Below, piece after piece: positions 24,354 to 31,530 of a stretch of 64,000 nucleotides of DNA; within the stretch, counting starts at the first letter, position 1, and every line of letters starts with the position of its first letter. A program made the translations under genes and the position numbers. The notes beneath the pieces were generated by a model. The model made no database searches, was not told the origin of the DNA, and was given only the letters and a program-made list of their open reading frames with translations. The stretch covers positions 992,001 to 1,056,000 of the forward strand of contig JAMZAV010000358.1 of the NCBI GenBank assembly GCA_024449915.1, in the 5' to 3' direction. The DNA is from Sweltsa coloradensis (taxonomy: Eukaryota; Arthropoda; Insecta; Plecoptera; Chloroperlidae).

Positions 24354-26766
24354 GCGCGATCTCTCTCTGCGTCGTCTCTGAAGGATGCAAGCGATCGCCG
24401 ATCTGTCACATCGTGTAAGCTGAATCTTGTTCTTGAGTGCTATTTCAGGGTCGTAAACAAAGATGTATCCACGATAATTAGAAGTCGGATTATTGATTTA
24501 GAGCATAAGCCGCTCAATAATTACGCCAATCATCTGAATTGCACATTAAAATAAAGTGATTAGTGTCATATCCCCCTTCCTTGGGACATTCTGGGCTATA
24601 TTGCTATTGTCCTATTATTGTAAGTAGGCTTATTCTGAACCTGGCTAGAGTTGTTTGTCGCATTCTTCTGCAGTGATTCCGCGAAAAACACGTTGTTGAA
24701 AATAAGAAATGCAATATGAATGTTGACCGTTAGGCCTAGAATTCTAGGAAGACTAGGAGTTGAAAGAACGCCTTCTAGGCCTATCACAATGGAAACTATG
24801 TGCTTTGGATGATAGACCACGATCGAGTTGACATAAATGGAGTTAAAAATCATCGCGGCACGACGTGAAAAGGCTTTAAAAACGGGATAATTTGAGATCT
24901 CGACACCCCCTGATTAAACACGAACATGTAGCGGAAAAGTAGCGCGCCATATTTCTTGTGTAGCGCGAATATAGCGCCGCTACATCTGAAAAAAAGTAGC
25001 GAAAAAGTAGCGAAGCTAGCGTTAGCGATAGCATGCTACTTTTTAAAAGTAGCGACCCCAAGACTGCTAAAAACACAAGCGTACAAATCACTGGTAAGGC
25101 CTTGTATGAATACGCCTCTTCAGTGTGGGATCCGTACAAAGAATTGGAAAAAAAGGTCTTGAAAAGGTACAAAGAAAGGCAGCCAGGAGGGTATTGAACA
25201 AGAGGAAGATCTGGGCAGATCATGTAAATGCACAGGGCAATAATGTGAGGACATATGAGAGCGTCACCAAAATGGTTGAGGACTTGGGGTGGGAGAAGCT
25301 GGAAGACCGACGTAGAATAGATAGGCTCAAAAAAATGTACAAAGTATCTAGGGTCCATGAGGGATGGAGTGAGCTGCATGGACATTTGGCTAAAGCCAAC
25401 TACGTGGGTAGGCATGCCGCATGATCATTTATGGAAGTACGAGAGAAGGGTATGGAATACAGACCTGGGTAAATACTCGTTCTTGGGAAAATCAGTCGTT
25501 GAGTGGAACGGGCTCACTGAAGAGCAGGTAGGGGCGGAGAAACTTCTAGCGTTCTCGAATATTATTAGGCCTAAGTCAAAGGTGGAGGGAACCCCGAAAG
25601 GTAAAGAGGGTGATTAAAGGAGAATATAGTGAAGGGAGCAAGGAGAAAAAACCTCGCCACCGGTCAGAAGTGATCAACTGCGAGAAGAAGAAACTACTAC
25701 TACTACTTAATTGAGAAAATGAATTCTAAGTCTAAGGGGCCTCTCCTGAGTCATAGGCAGAAACGTAACAAAAGCTAGCCTAGGCCAACACATCTACGAC
25801 CAAGATCGCGATAAAGAAGTTCACAAGAGGCTCTATATACCTAGAAAGAAAGAGCAACAACAAACGAGGGCCTAGGTCTACTGCAAAAAGTCTACATACC
25901 GTTTCGCGTATTTCTTGTTCAACTTTAGCAAGCTCCCTCGTAACTTTCCCACTTTCTTTCTTCTTCTCTTTCAATTCTTCTTCAGCCTTTTCTTTCTTCT
26001 TTTCCACTTTCTGAACATCATGTTGCTTCTTCTTCAAATCTTGTTCAAGATTTTCAATTCCTTTCTCATTGTGATACAATCGAAACAACTGAAGCTCGAC
26101 TTGCTTTTCGGCAACGTCCTCCTTCAGTCGCTGATACTTCTCTGCTTCATCTTTCTCTAATTTAGCTTCTTTGCGCTCAGCTGCAATTCCTTTCTTCTTC
26201 TGATAGGTAAACTGAGTTTCTTCTTCGGCTTTTAACATCTCCGTTCGCAGACGTTCGTATTCATCTTTCAGAGCTCCCGAAGAACTCATTTCTTCAAAGA
26301 GAGCAGTGCGTTCTTTGGGATTCTTCATTGCAATAGATTCTACTGCTCCTTGAAAGACGAGGAAGTTTTTGGCCTTGGCGTTAATACCTAGTTTCTCGAG
26401 CTCAGAGAGATATACCTGGTTAGTGACAGCCTCTTTGTCGATACGATGCTCAGATGAAGATCCCACAACACTCCTTGTGAATCTCTTCTCCTTACCATCG
26501 CCCAATTCGAAGACGGCAGTTACAGAAGCACTGCGAGCTACGGGCTGGCCGATTGATGCACCATGAATAAGATCGCCAAGCCTTTTTACACGTAGACTTG
26601 ACGTTTTCTCACCCATAACAAAACTAACAGCGTCCATGAAGTTCGACTTGCCAGACCCATTTGGGCCGATGACAGCGGTGAACGATTTTAATGGTCCAAT
26701 CGAGAGATTACCTTTGTACGATTTGAAATTCTCCACTTCTATACAGCTCAACGTAGCAGAAGCCAT
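697..26766 (-). CDS. SMC1A: SMC1 cohesin subunit, N-terminal 742 codons (gene continues off the left edge)
   Basis: SMC1 is the cohesin ATPase that pairs with SMC3 to hold sister chromatids together and form chromatin loops in the nucleus. Eight exons join in frame: 26766-25900, 19716-19552, 14669-14523, 14290-13977, 13263-13146, 12475-12168, 2203-2051, 850-697. All have AG acceptors and GT donors, and codon phase matches at every junction (0,0,0,2,0,2,2,0). Residues 34-42 are the Walker A motif GPNGSGKSN. Residues of about 160-500 form coiled coil, about 510-670 the hinge (IAVTK-like and [14 protein letters not shown] motifs), then the return coil starts. Vertebrate SMC1A is about 1233 residues, so roughly 490 C-terminal residues with Walker B and the ABC signature are beyond position 1. 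Invertebrates usually have one SMC1, so SMC1A rather than meiotic SMC1B is inferred. Introns are loaded with mobile elements, intron 6 alone being about 10 kb. Confidence 0.95.
1046..1245 (+). mobile_element. Possible LINE 3'-end remnant
   Basis: Translated pieces ([12 protein letters not shown].. and ..[12 protein letters not shown]) have the basic, charged style of the C-terminal tail of LINE reverse transcriptases. The segment ends in a tggatgatgatgg repeat like a LINE microsatellite tail. No RT motif is present, so the assignment is weak. Confidence 0.3.
1471..1540 (-). repeat. tRNA-like sequence, probably the head of a SINE
   Basis: On the minus strand an A-box-like TAGTTGGCTAAGGCG is followed by a B-box-like GGTTCAAACCC in a perfect 5-bp T-arm (TCGGG/CCCGA). 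The acceptor ends pair only partly (about 6 of 7 with wobbles) and no good anticodon stem forms. A working tRNA gene is therefore unlikely; a SINE head or tRNA pseudogene fits better. It lies in SMC1 intron 7. Confidence 0.45.
2051..2203 (-). CDS. SMC1A: SMC1 exon 7 (hinge end and start of return coil)
   Basis: It carries [17 protein letters not shown] followed by RWDEK, the glycine-rich dimer-interface block of the SMC hinge. The acceptor is TGTCTAG|G and the donor CTAAG|GTACAA, and the split arginine codons on both sides restore frame. The intron before it spans about 10 kb and contains the nested Harbinger/LINE complex. Confidence 0.95.
2345..2756. mobile_element. hAT-like MITE (about 0.4 kb)
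   Basis: The left end is tagggatgcacacgataatc and the right end reads, on the other strand, tatggatgcacatcaatac, the TAGGGATGCAC-type terminus known from Ac-like hAT elements. The inside is dominated by overlapping tatcgata/attatcgat motifs in both orientations. There is no coding sequence. A clean 8-bp target duplication is not seen, so exact borders are uncertain. Confidence 0.6.
4470..6943 (-). pseudogene. LINE A reverse transcriptase domain, broken and interrupted
   Basis: In order on the minus strand: a linker with [18 protein letters not shown] (about 6700), [13 protein letters not shown] (about 6450), a 736-bp DNA transposon, then [20 protein letters not shown] (5640-5700), [11 protein letters not shown] (5395), FADDVLIW with the catalytic FADD box (about 5270), KYLGS, and the C-terminal TWFGH region near 4730. 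The RT is split into several frames by the insertion and by single-base changes. Confidence 0.85.
5704..6439. mobile_element. TA-target DNA transposon (736 bp) nested in LINE A
   Basis: The ends are inverted repeats: ccgtattgttccgaataaag at the left and, read from the other strand, ccgtattgttccgaatatag at the right. TA dinucleotides (5702-5703 and 6440-6441) flank both sides. It splits the LINE reverse transcriptase between KVIELRLKE and DLREEQYGF. The TA target and the terminus suggest a Tc1/mariner, pogo-like non-autonomous element; no transposase is visible. A run of 17 G occurs at 5942-5958. Confidence 0.82.
7274..8140 (-). pseudogene. LINE A apurinic-type endonuclease domain, broken
   Basis: Three frame-shifted pieces carry the endonuclease motifs in order: [14 protein letters not shown] and SETKWKG at the N-terminus, YAPQTG and MGDFNARIG in the middle, and DGDHRLV near the C-terminus (the SDH motif region). 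The style resembles the endonuclease called craniofacial-development-protein-2-like in animal genomes, which derives from BovB/RTE LINEs. This endonuclease nicks target DNA to prime reverse transcription. Confidence 0.7.
8158..9519 (-). pseudogene. LINE A ORF1: coiled coil, repeats and SGNH-like domain
   Basis: From ATG at 9519 the protein starts with charged coiled coil ([11 protein letters not shown]..). A frameshift near 9290 follows, then a segment with three imperfect copies of a roughly 36-residue repeat ([22 protein letters not shown]). The last part ([27 protein letters not shown], then [11 protein letters not shown]) looks like the SGNH-esterase-type ORF1 domain known from several LINE clades, though the catalytic residues are not clear. 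Frameshifts break it near 9290 and near 8650. Confidence 0.6.
9639..9713 (-). pseudogene. Harbinger MADF-like ORF, stopped copy
   Basis: Starting at ATG 9713 the first 24 residues ([15 protein letters not shown]..) match the ORF at 42562-42732 in the intact copy. Then CTA TAG ends translation, where the intact copy reads CTA TAT. A one-base change plus a small indel thus inactivate this copy. Confidence 0.7.
10331..10665. repeat. Two-copy tandem repeat, unit about 169 bp
   Basis: The segment starting tattaaaagctttatttcta at 10331 recurs from 10500 with the same internal landmarks (gattctggcta, caactttttctttcaaaa, ccatgtataatatgaacgtt, cagaattggcccaaatggca). The copies differ by scattered substitutions and small indels. 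It adjoins a dispersed repeat at 10672-10880 and may belong to the same element. Confidence 0.75.
10672..10880 (+). repeat. Dispersed repeat family, copy 1
   Basis: The order of landmarks is: aaaatcg/tacgat, atgagaaatatttcttcg, ttcagagagttcgaaggtcc, a ccggt-agagagcgaacaaac stretch, then poly-A. Related sequences occur at 27840-28050, 37160-37560 (other strand) and 54310-54600. No coding or terminal structure was found, so the family is unnamed here. Confidence 0.55.
11583..11670 (-). pseudogene. Truncated copy of SMC1 exon 6 3' end with splice donor (copy 1)
   Basis: This 88-bp block repeats the last about 78 coding bases and the donor region of SMC1 exon 6 (true end at 12168) with almost no differences. 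It lies inside the following intron in the same orientation. It has no acceptor and its upstream edge runs into CA/CGCA microsatellite at 11671-11705, so it cannot be a normal exon. Probably a microsatellite-linked duplication or an assembly artefact. Confidence 0.8.
11671..11705. repeat. CA/CGCA microsatellite
   Basis: Runs of cacacacacgcacgcacgcacacac directly abut the truncated exon copy. Similar CA and TAAA tracts lie at 12018-12062 and CGCA at 12140-12154, bordering the second copy and the true exon end. Confidence 0.9.
12018..12062. repeat. TAAA and CA microsatellite
   Basis: About eight TAAA units followed by about ten CA units. It separates the two truncated exon copies and may have promoted slippage or recombination here. 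Confidence 0.9.
12063..12133 (-). pseudogene. Truncated copy of SMC1 exon 6 3' end with splice donor (copy 2)
   Basis: A 71-bp block repeats the exon 6 end and its GTGACT donor. It is followed by diverged sequence (caactgcagacc in place of cgactcgcagacc) and then CGCA repeats. It sits only 34 bases beyond the true donor at 12167. It lacks an acceptor. Confidence 0.8.
12168..12475 (-). CDS. SMC1A: SMC1 exon 6 (hinge)
   Basis: One hundred and two codons plus two bases of the hinge, starting [12 protein letters not shown] and including CIQYLKEQ and ETFLPLDY. The acceptor is ATGCTCAG|GTG and the donor AACAG|GTGACT, phase 2. Two truncated copies of its 3' end, each with the donor, lie 34 and about 500 bases further into the intron (12063-12133 and 11583-11670). 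Confidence 0.95.
12934..13015. repeat. Short fold-back element (about 82 bp)
   Basis: The block begins caggactgtgcaaacctc and ends gaacaggtttgcatagtcct, an imperfect inverted repeat. A middle made of gaacccacc/aggtttgggttcggttt words can also pair. It resembles a very short MITE. The target duplication is not clear. Confidence 0.5.
13146..13263 (-). CDS. SMC1A: SMC1 exon 5 (coil to hinge transition)
   Basis: It completes an arginine codon and adds 39 codons. It carries [20 protein letters not shown], the KRLYPG.V.GR.ID.C.P block at the entry to the hinge, and ends IAVTK. The acceptor is TATTTCAG|A and the donor AAA|GTAGGT. Confidence 0.95.
13977..14290 (-). CDS. SMC1A: SMC1 exon 4 (coiled coil)
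   Basis: One hundred and four codons plus two bases, carrying the conserved QKADQDRLD and EQLGDAR blocks of the N-terminal coil. The acceptor is CTGTAG|CAA and the donor GCTAG|GTAGGT, so the codon is split after two bases and completed by A from exon 5. It is GC-rich compared with the AT-rich introns around it. Confidence 0.95.
14523..14669 (-). CDS. SMC1A: SMC1 exon 3 (coiled coil)
   Basis: Forty-nine codons containing the conserved block ESQSQGRD, followed by heptad-type sequence. The acceptor is GGTTTCAG|GTC and the donor CTGCAG|GTTAGT, both phase 0. Confidence 0.95.
15579..16827 (-). pseudogene. LINE B reverse transcriptase, frameshifted
   Basis: Motifs in order: [43 protein letters not shown] (about 16220), [10 protein letters not shown] (about 16050) and YADDSTAIL with the catalytic ADD (about 15950), then [10 protein letters not shown]. 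Frames change near 16340, 16235 and 15785. A further C-terminal piece at 15169-15468 continues the RT tail. Confidence 0.85.
17005..17470 (-). pseudogene. LINE B ORF1 esterase (SGNH hydrolase) domain
   Basis: The reading frame includes [11 protein letters not shown], the block [13 protein letters not shown] and, near the end, DGLHLNHRG. These match blocks I/III (GTNN) and V (DG.H.N) of SGNH hydrolases found in CR1 ORF1 proteins. The role in retrotransposition is not known with certainty. The frame is open but the element downstream is broken. Confidence 0.75.
17900..17975 (+). repeat. tRNA-like SINE head
   Basis: TGGCAGAGTGGTAGCG resembles a pol III A box and GGTTCAAATTT a degenerate B box about 30 bases later. 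A run of nine T follows at 17971. The T-arm does not pair well, so a working tRNA is unlikely. Confidence 0.45.
18143..18475. repeat. Degenerate tandem repeat, unit about 100 bp
   Basis: Words aaaatag.aa.gttaaaggtcttggaa, ttttttgtt and aaaacagaaaaaa recur three to four times with drift, then shorter repeats of gtctacggctaaaatagcatgcttaaa. It is part of the hAT composite. Confidence 0.6.
18736..19207. repeat. 56-bp minisatellite, about eight copies
   Basis: Unit landmarks are gggcgggtaacgggtaggcc, tactggaaacacgcaccggt and catacccgaccttgtc, 56 bp in total. The first and last copies are partial, one copy carries a diverged middle (18910-18935), and two have an extra aaagtgg. One frame is open (repeating [14 protein letters not shown]) only because the unit lacks stops; 56 is not a multiple of three, so this is no evidence for coding. 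It ends right at the hAT terminus. Confidence 0.92.
19552..19716 (-). CDS. SMC1A: SMC1 exon 2 (coiled coil)
   Basis: Fifty-five codons starting [16 protein letters not shown], the conserved EIEIN.KRP..IK.KE block of SMC1. The acceptor is TTTTACAG|GAG and the donor AAG|GTAGAT, both phase 0. With this donor, the spacing to the GESQSQGRD block of exon 3 equals that in vertebrate SMC1A. A plus-strand LINE ends about 25 nt upstream of the acceptor, so part of the branch-point region seems to be LINE-derived. Confidence 0.95.
19790..19990 (+). pseudogene. LINE C ORF1 esterase C-terminus
   Basis: One frame reads [24 protein letters not shown], then, after a stop, [20 protein letters not shown], which resembles the block V region (D/G-H...G) of SGNH-type LINE ORF1 proteins. 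The element is 5' truncated just upstream. Confidence 0.55.
20274..20960 (+). pseudogene. LINE C endonuclease domain
   Basis: The open frame carries [21 protein letters not shown] (the E-T-W catalytic glutamate motif), [19 protein letters not shown] and LLDVILIRP. These are the usual motifs of an apurinic-type endonuclease of CR1/Jockey LINEs. The final SDH motif is damaged, ending in altered sequence near 20930. Confidence 0.82.
21600..22514 (+). pseudogene. LINE C reverse transcriptase, N-terminal and catalytic part
   Basis: Motifs include [57 protein letters not shown] (catalytic Asp), [14 protein letters not shown] and, after a frameshift at about 22255, LFADDCVVY (catalytic box). It ends KYLGLWFHS where the TA-target element is inserted; the frame resumes at 23919. 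Confidence 0.88.
22515..23918. mobile_element. TA-target DNA transposon with internal repeats (1.4 kb)
   Basis: The ends are inverted repeats: ggggaacatgctgtaccttg at the left and its complement at the right, with a TA duplication (22513-22514 and 23919-23920). The word tgtaccttggacca recurs in both orientations inside, for example near 22547, 23158, 23188-23215, 23676, 23697, 23715 and 23890. No transposase was found. Its removal with one TA restores the LINE RT reading [12 protein letters not shown]. Confidence 0.85.
23298..23522. repeat. G-run/C-run inverted repeats inside the TA-target element
   Basis: Runs of 9-12 G or C alternate with shared words. tagtggagttgggggg (23301) pairs with ccccccaaccccacta (23400). 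aagcataaaatgcatgccg..gtcagctagg (23341) pairs imperfectly with ctagctgac..cggcaacgcacttcatgctt (23443). The result is at least two overlapping imperfect hairpins with G-tract stems. Confidence 0.75.
24024..25066. mobile_element. hAT element (1.04 kb) nested in LINE C
   Basis: The termini are cagtcttgggg and ccccaagactg, flanked by identical 8-bp ctaaaaac (24016-24023 and 25067-25074), the hAT signature. Next to the left end is the 12-bp palindrome gtagcgcgctac, and tagc-rich words recur at both ends (gtagcatgctac). The inside contains a CT microsatellite and no transposase. Removal with one target copy restores the LINE reading [13 protein letters not shown]. Confidence 0.9.
24320..24371. repeat. 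CT microsatellite
   Basis: A run of about sixteen CT units, then cgcgcgcgat and ctctctct. The serine/leucine-rich ORFs crossing it are products of the repeat. Confidence 0.95.
25067..25617 (+). pseudogene. LINE C reverse transcriptase, C-terminal part
   Basis: The frame resumes after the hAT with YKSLVRP, then [21 protein letters not shown] and [20 protein letters not shown], and ends near [12 protein letters not shown]. These are the conserved C-terminal blocks of CR1-like RTs. There are frameshifts at about 25105, 25150 and 25420. Confidence 0.85.
25900..26766 (-). CDS. SMC1A: SMC1 exon 1 (start codon, Walker A)
   Basis: It begins with ATG at 26766 ([19 protein letters not shown]), which aligns with the first residues of the SMC1 family, so this start is well supported. 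It encodes 289 residues: the N-terminal ABC-type head with GPNGSGKSN at residues 34-42, the [11 protein letters not shown] segment typical of SMC1, and the first part of the coiled coil rich in K and E. The donor is ACG|GTATGT, phase 0. Read-through past 25900 gives non-SMC residues and a stop. Confidence 0.96.
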
Positions 26767-27200
26767 CGTGAACTATATGATTTTATACCTTATTTCAATC
26801 ACAATTCACACTTATGTTAAATAAACATTCAGATAAAAACAATTCTGTCGAAATGTAAGCAATGGACGCCAACTTTGCCTCGTTATTACCAACGCTCCCA
26901 GAGTTAAAATCTGTTTAGCAAAGGCATTTCTTCTTAAGAATTTAAGCCTCTAATGTACATAAAAAAAAATACAAAAACATGATTATTCTTATATTATTTA
27001 TCTTTATTATATCTCTAAAAGACAAAATATGCAATATGCAGTCTCTTTGCAATCCCGCGCATTGCAATGTTTACGTTGGTACTTCCGAAAATCCTGGTAT
27101 ATCACAGCCTTTCGAATTCCGTAAAAACACCGCCCTTAAAACAAATTAGTACACAAAACGGCGGGGGTTTGAATTCGATCTTTATTTCTTGAATTGGAAT
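26767..27200 (-). promoter_or_regulatory. Upstream region of SMC1, no firm motif
   Basis: This is the 5' flank of the SMC1 start codon. It is moderately AT-rich and free of the repeats seen elsewhere, so the promoter and 5' UTR should lie here. I see no clear TATA box at a defined distance and cannot place the transcription start. Confidence 0.3.
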
Positions 27201-27839
27201 CATGTTGCTTTTATATTATTGAAAATATACAAAGAACACGGTGCTACAAGATACGTAGCACGACAAAGAAGCAAAAACAGGTGTCGAGGAACAAATACGT
27301 CTCCTAGTTTCCCAATTTGAGAATTATTGTGTTATATTATTGAGTTTTTAGTGTAGTTTGAGAACTGGCACTAGGCTAAGAGCTGATTGTCGACTGCTCT
27401 GTACCACCAAAAATACATAGGTAGTCAGAAGGTATGGTTTCGGAAACGGTGAAAGGAACGAGCAGATCAGCGCAGTTGAGCATTTCTTTCGCCGTTTGCA
27501 AAAACTAAACTCACTGCCTACCGTCATCGAGTATATAAGGATGGTTATATACTCAAAGCTACCGTATTTTCGCCAGTACATCGGGATATACAAGCGTCCA
27601 CTTGCACTGTATTTCAAACATTCATTGTACAAACATATTACATAAATATAATGTGCACACAATATTATGCTTAATGAGGAAAGGATGCAGGAAAGGAACC
27701 CACATTCCATGCACATGAGTGTCCTTCAACCTTATAAAGTTAAACTAAATAGAGTGATGTAATAAATACTAAGTTGTGTATTTGCTAGGAAGGAGCATAA
27801 TGAAGTAAATTGGACACATCAAGATCAGAAAAGCAGTTT

Positions 27840-28050
27840 GTGTACTAAAAATTGAAAAATTACAATATTCATGCACCCAAAAATGTGACAGGTCTAAGTT
27901 CAGAGATTTTGAAGGTCTCCTGAAAATTTCATAAAGATGTAGCCATTGGTCCGGTAGATAGCAAACAAAAAAAAACATAACAAACAAAAAAACAAACAAA
28001 AAGAGCTATTTTTCTCAAGGTATTGAAATTAAAGTCATCACTACACTCAT
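27840..28050 (+). repeat. Dispersed repeat family, copy 2
   Basis: The landmarks acaatattcatgcacccaaa, aagttcagagattttgaagg, tttcataaagatgtagcc, ggtccggtagatagcaaac and a poly-A tract occur in the same order as in the copy at 10672-10880. Confidence 0.55.
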
Positions 28051-28204
28051 CCAATAAACTTAATGCCATTAGATTAGTGTTGTAATTACTCTATTGGACT
28101 ATACACTGCACTTTAAAAAATTAACAACAAGATTAAAATAGAGTACTGTACCTAATTACAACTAAACCACCTCATCTGCTCTAAAAGTTTCATCAAATGA
28201 ATGC

Positions 28205-28240
28205 CATTTATTTATTTATTTTATTTATTTATTTATTTAA
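28205..28240. repeat. TTTA microsatellite
   Basis: About eight ATTT/TTTA units followed by aacgtctatcctattcagtt. Such a tract may be the tail of a minus-strand retroelement, but nothing coding adjoins it. Confidence 0.8.
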
Positions 28241-29221
28241 CGTCTATCCTATTCAGTTATAAAAACTGATTTACAAAGGAAGACAACTAAATAAATCTAA
28301 TTACATAGATGCAGACACAACAATGAACTACATTTAAGTAAATATTTGAAATAGTAATATTACAACAATGCATTAAATATTCAACAAATTTGATAACAAA
28401 TAAAAAGGATATTAAATGCAATTTATGAATGAATCGAATATATAAAAAGGGGGTTAATGTGCAGAGCGTGTATTGAAGGTTTATTATATCATTCGAGCAT
28501 CCATGATTGGAGTAAGGTGATTGAAAACAAAATAATTGCGAACAAAACTCAATTTACAATCTACATAACCGGTATTACAGTACGGTAGCTCTGCAGGTTC
28601 ATCAAAGAATTTTTAATTGTTAAAGTTGTAAAACTGTTAACATGACAGATGACCTTATAGCAATACTAGTAGACTATTTCAATTTCTAATTTTAGTACTT
28701 CCAAAATTGGAGGGGCCAAAATAGGGATTTGGTCATTGCTCAAAGTTCACATATAAACTTGTTGTGTAAATAATAAACAACATGAAGAGAACGAACAATA
28801 TATTATACATATAAGCCTATTTACCGGTACTTAAAATATTACTAACAATTAAATAGAATAATTTCAGTTGTATCACATTTAGTCTTACATGTGTGTGTAA
28901 GTGTAAAGAGTGTCAAAGGCTGGGTAGAGTACCAGCAGCTTACCTTAAGGGAGTAAGTAGGCCGCTATAGATCAACCCTCTGTGCTCTGCTGGGCAGCGT
29001 GTGTAATGTGCGTGCACCAACAACACTCTCCGCACCATGTGCGAACCTGTTGCACTACATGCCTTCATGACCTGCTTCACAGCCTGTGTCGTAAGGGCCG
29101 TCCCATCCACAAGTCACAAGGGGGAATTAAAAAGGTGGGAACTTGGCTACCAGTGGATCTGTAAATCCCACCACATACCTTATTTAAACTTCAGGTAATT
29201 CTCCACCCCCTCCCTTTTCCT

Positions 29222-29707
29222 TAGTCTTGGGGAGGAACGCGTTCCTTTTTCAGGAACTTTTGTGGGAACGCGTTCCTTTTCTTAGATCAAGAACTTGTAA
29301 CATCAAAGTTACTATTTCGTGGGAACTTGAAACGAATAAAACATTCCTTTATAAGTTCCTTTCGCCGTCGTAATCCCGTCGAATGCCAGGACCTGATATT
29401 GTTAACTAGCAGTACTGTATGAAAAATACCAATGTGACATCTTGTGTTTTAAAAAATGGCGCTACTTTGGTCAGATGGCCTGGGACTCAATAAATAAGAG
29501 TAATGATAAATTACTCATTTCACATTTATTATTGTTTAAATCAGTGATGGTATAAGGAACGTGAAAGGAACTAAGTTCCTTTTGAAGAACGAGGAACGAT
29601 TCAGTTCCTTTTTTACTGAAAAGGAACGAGGAACGTCTCAGTTCCTTTTTAGGCAGAAGTAACTTAACTTTTCAAAGTTCCTTTTTGGGGGAACGTGCCA
29701 AAGACAG
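29222..29707. mobile_element. hAT-like MITE (about 0.49 kb)
   Basis: The left end tagtcttggggaggaacgcg resembles the terminus of the hAT at 24024 (cagtcttggggagtagcgcg), again followed by a 12-bp palindrome, here ggaacgcgttcc. The right end reads on the other strand ctgtctttggcacgttcccc. Words aggaacg and agttcctttt recur throughout. The flanking 8-mers (ccttttcc and cctttctc) match at only six of eight positions. Confidence 0.6.
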
Positions 29708-31139
29708 CCTTTCTCATCTATCCTACTTCATTCACTCTCCTATCAGTTGTTTATCTCCTATCTATCTGTATTTTTCTAGATCTATCTTAGTGATAACCTT
29801 GACGATGCCTATATTTGTACCCTGTACTAATCAACTGGCTAATAAAACTTTACTTTCCCCCCACCCCTAGCCAACAGCTAGGTCTCGTGGATCGAGTGTA
29901 GTTTGAGTTTCTGTGTTTGTCAAAATGTTATCTATCACGGCCTAATTGCTCCACTTCACCTACTCTTATCTCTCTCCTTGTCTTACATGTGTTAAATAAG
30001 GTGACAGAAACTGTGCAAACCGTCAACACAGGGCACATTTGAAAAAATTGTGCTTTTAGTTTGAACTAACACACAGTATAGCTTATGCGAAAGAGCACAC
30101 ACATACAGTGAACCACAATTCCCATTCCATATCTACAGTATCTACTATTTCAAAGACCAATATAATACAAACTTATACCTTTATATACCTACGTACTGTA
30201 TTTTATGGCGGTAGCACAGTACAAATTTTAGTACAGTACACAATTTATTTAGCAGATCATTCATTCATTATTAATATAGTATATACTGTATATAGTTATT
30301 ATATACCATGACCATGAGTTTGACAAACACCAACAAGAAAATTACAATAGCAGGCCTACTTGTTTGTAAACCGATGTCACCTTTTAGAAAATGTACAGCA
30401 TTCTTTTAGCGTAGTATTGGTTTCAAGTGTAATACTAATAGCAATATGTATATTCAACATTTGTTGGTCAAATAACTTTACAAGTTCAAGGGGAAAACAA
30501 AAACGGTTATCAAGGACAATAATTAGTAGCTGGAGCTCTGTCATTAGGTAGTGTACCCAAGTTAAATTAAATGAAAAAATATGATGACAGAAGAGATTAT
30601 AAACCAACACGAGAAATGAGAATTTCAAATTAAAATGGTATAATCAAGAAGCAATCACTAATGTCCAAGTTCCTATAGATAAAACATTACAAAAACATAA
30701 TAAAACATAATATTTTTATTTTTTAGTTATCTAGTGGCATTCCCAATTTAAAACTTACTATCAACATGATACTTGGGTTCATACTTCATACCAGTTAAAA
30801 GTCAACTTTTATGATGGGCAAGGCCAGTAGCCTAGCCCATTGACGAGTCCGACAAAACTTAAATGCTTTCTTGGGCTAGGTACCGTACGGCGTACTGTAC
30901 ATATACTTCCACCACAAAAGTGCAGATTTTTGTCTGTAACATCGGCCAACCTGGTCTCGGCGACAATTACTGCCTTGACGAGGTCTATGAATGTTTGCAT
31001 GTTCCTTACCAAGAGTTTCCGTTATAATACTACAGAAGGTGCACGACAGGTTATAACAGACTTGTTGGTGAGAGACTGAGTAGACTGTATGTTGCAGGCT
31101 GTTGAAATAAACCATGGTAGGTACGTAGTTGTTGCACTT

Positions 31140-31530
31140 TCCAACACATACCGTACTAAGGGTGATCGAGAGGAGTCAGATGCAAGCGGCAGAGATGAGA
31201 TCCTGAGGAGCGCGGTGGGAAAACGAGAAGGGATATAATAAGAAACACGGACAGAGAAGCCAAAGGACAGGATGGGAAGGACACGGTCACATGGTGAGGG
31301 CACATGAAATGTATGGGGGAAGATAGGATGCCTAAGAGAATGTATGAAAGAAGGTAGATGAAGACGGGGGGAGGGGGGGGGGGACGGGGCAAGCAAGAGA
31401 TGGTAGCAGGAGACTAGGAGGCAAGAGGAGAGAGACGAGAAAATGTGGAAGATATACAATTGTGGGAGGAAAGAAATGGGCAAATTTGTTTGCAAAACCC
31501 AAGCGGGAAACAGTAATGGATAGAAGACGA
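31140..31530 (+). mobile_element. LINE 3'-end remnant
   Basis: Frame-shifted translation gives GWEGHGHMVRAHEMYG, RMYERR and a basic GRGGG.. tail, matching the LGHV.RM...R.PKR end of RTE/BovB-type RTs as in LINE A. A run of G at 31366-31382 lies inside. It is only a 5'-truncated fragment. Confidence 0.5.

Larger units (their letters stand above)
19742..25708 (+). mobile_element. CR1/Jockey-type LINE (LINE C) with two nested DNA transposons
   Basis: Plus-strand pieces in order are an ORF1 esterase tail (19790-19990), endonuclease (20270-20960), RT (21600-22514), a short RT piece (23919-24023) and the RT C-terminus (25067-25617), then a 3' tail of ACT units near 25690-25705. Insertions at 22515-23918 and 24024-25066 are each flanked by target duplications. 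Removing them rejoins the RT reading. It occupies nearly all of SMC1 intron 1, antisense to SMC1. A related 3' fragment lies at 40575-41192. Confidence 0.88.

Noticed and set aside
24156..24554. 132-residue ORF with a Ser-Leu run
   Set aside because: It crosses a CT microsatellite within a hAT element, and no domain is visible.
28982..29164. Cys/His-rich 60-residue ORF as a small zinc protein
   Set aside because: No recognised spacing of Cys/His pairs, no splice or promoter support; treated as chance.
30809..31012. Minus ORF MQTFIDLVKAVIVAETRLADV as a possible exon
   Set aside because: It looks protein-like for about 30 residues but has no convincing splice sites or family match.
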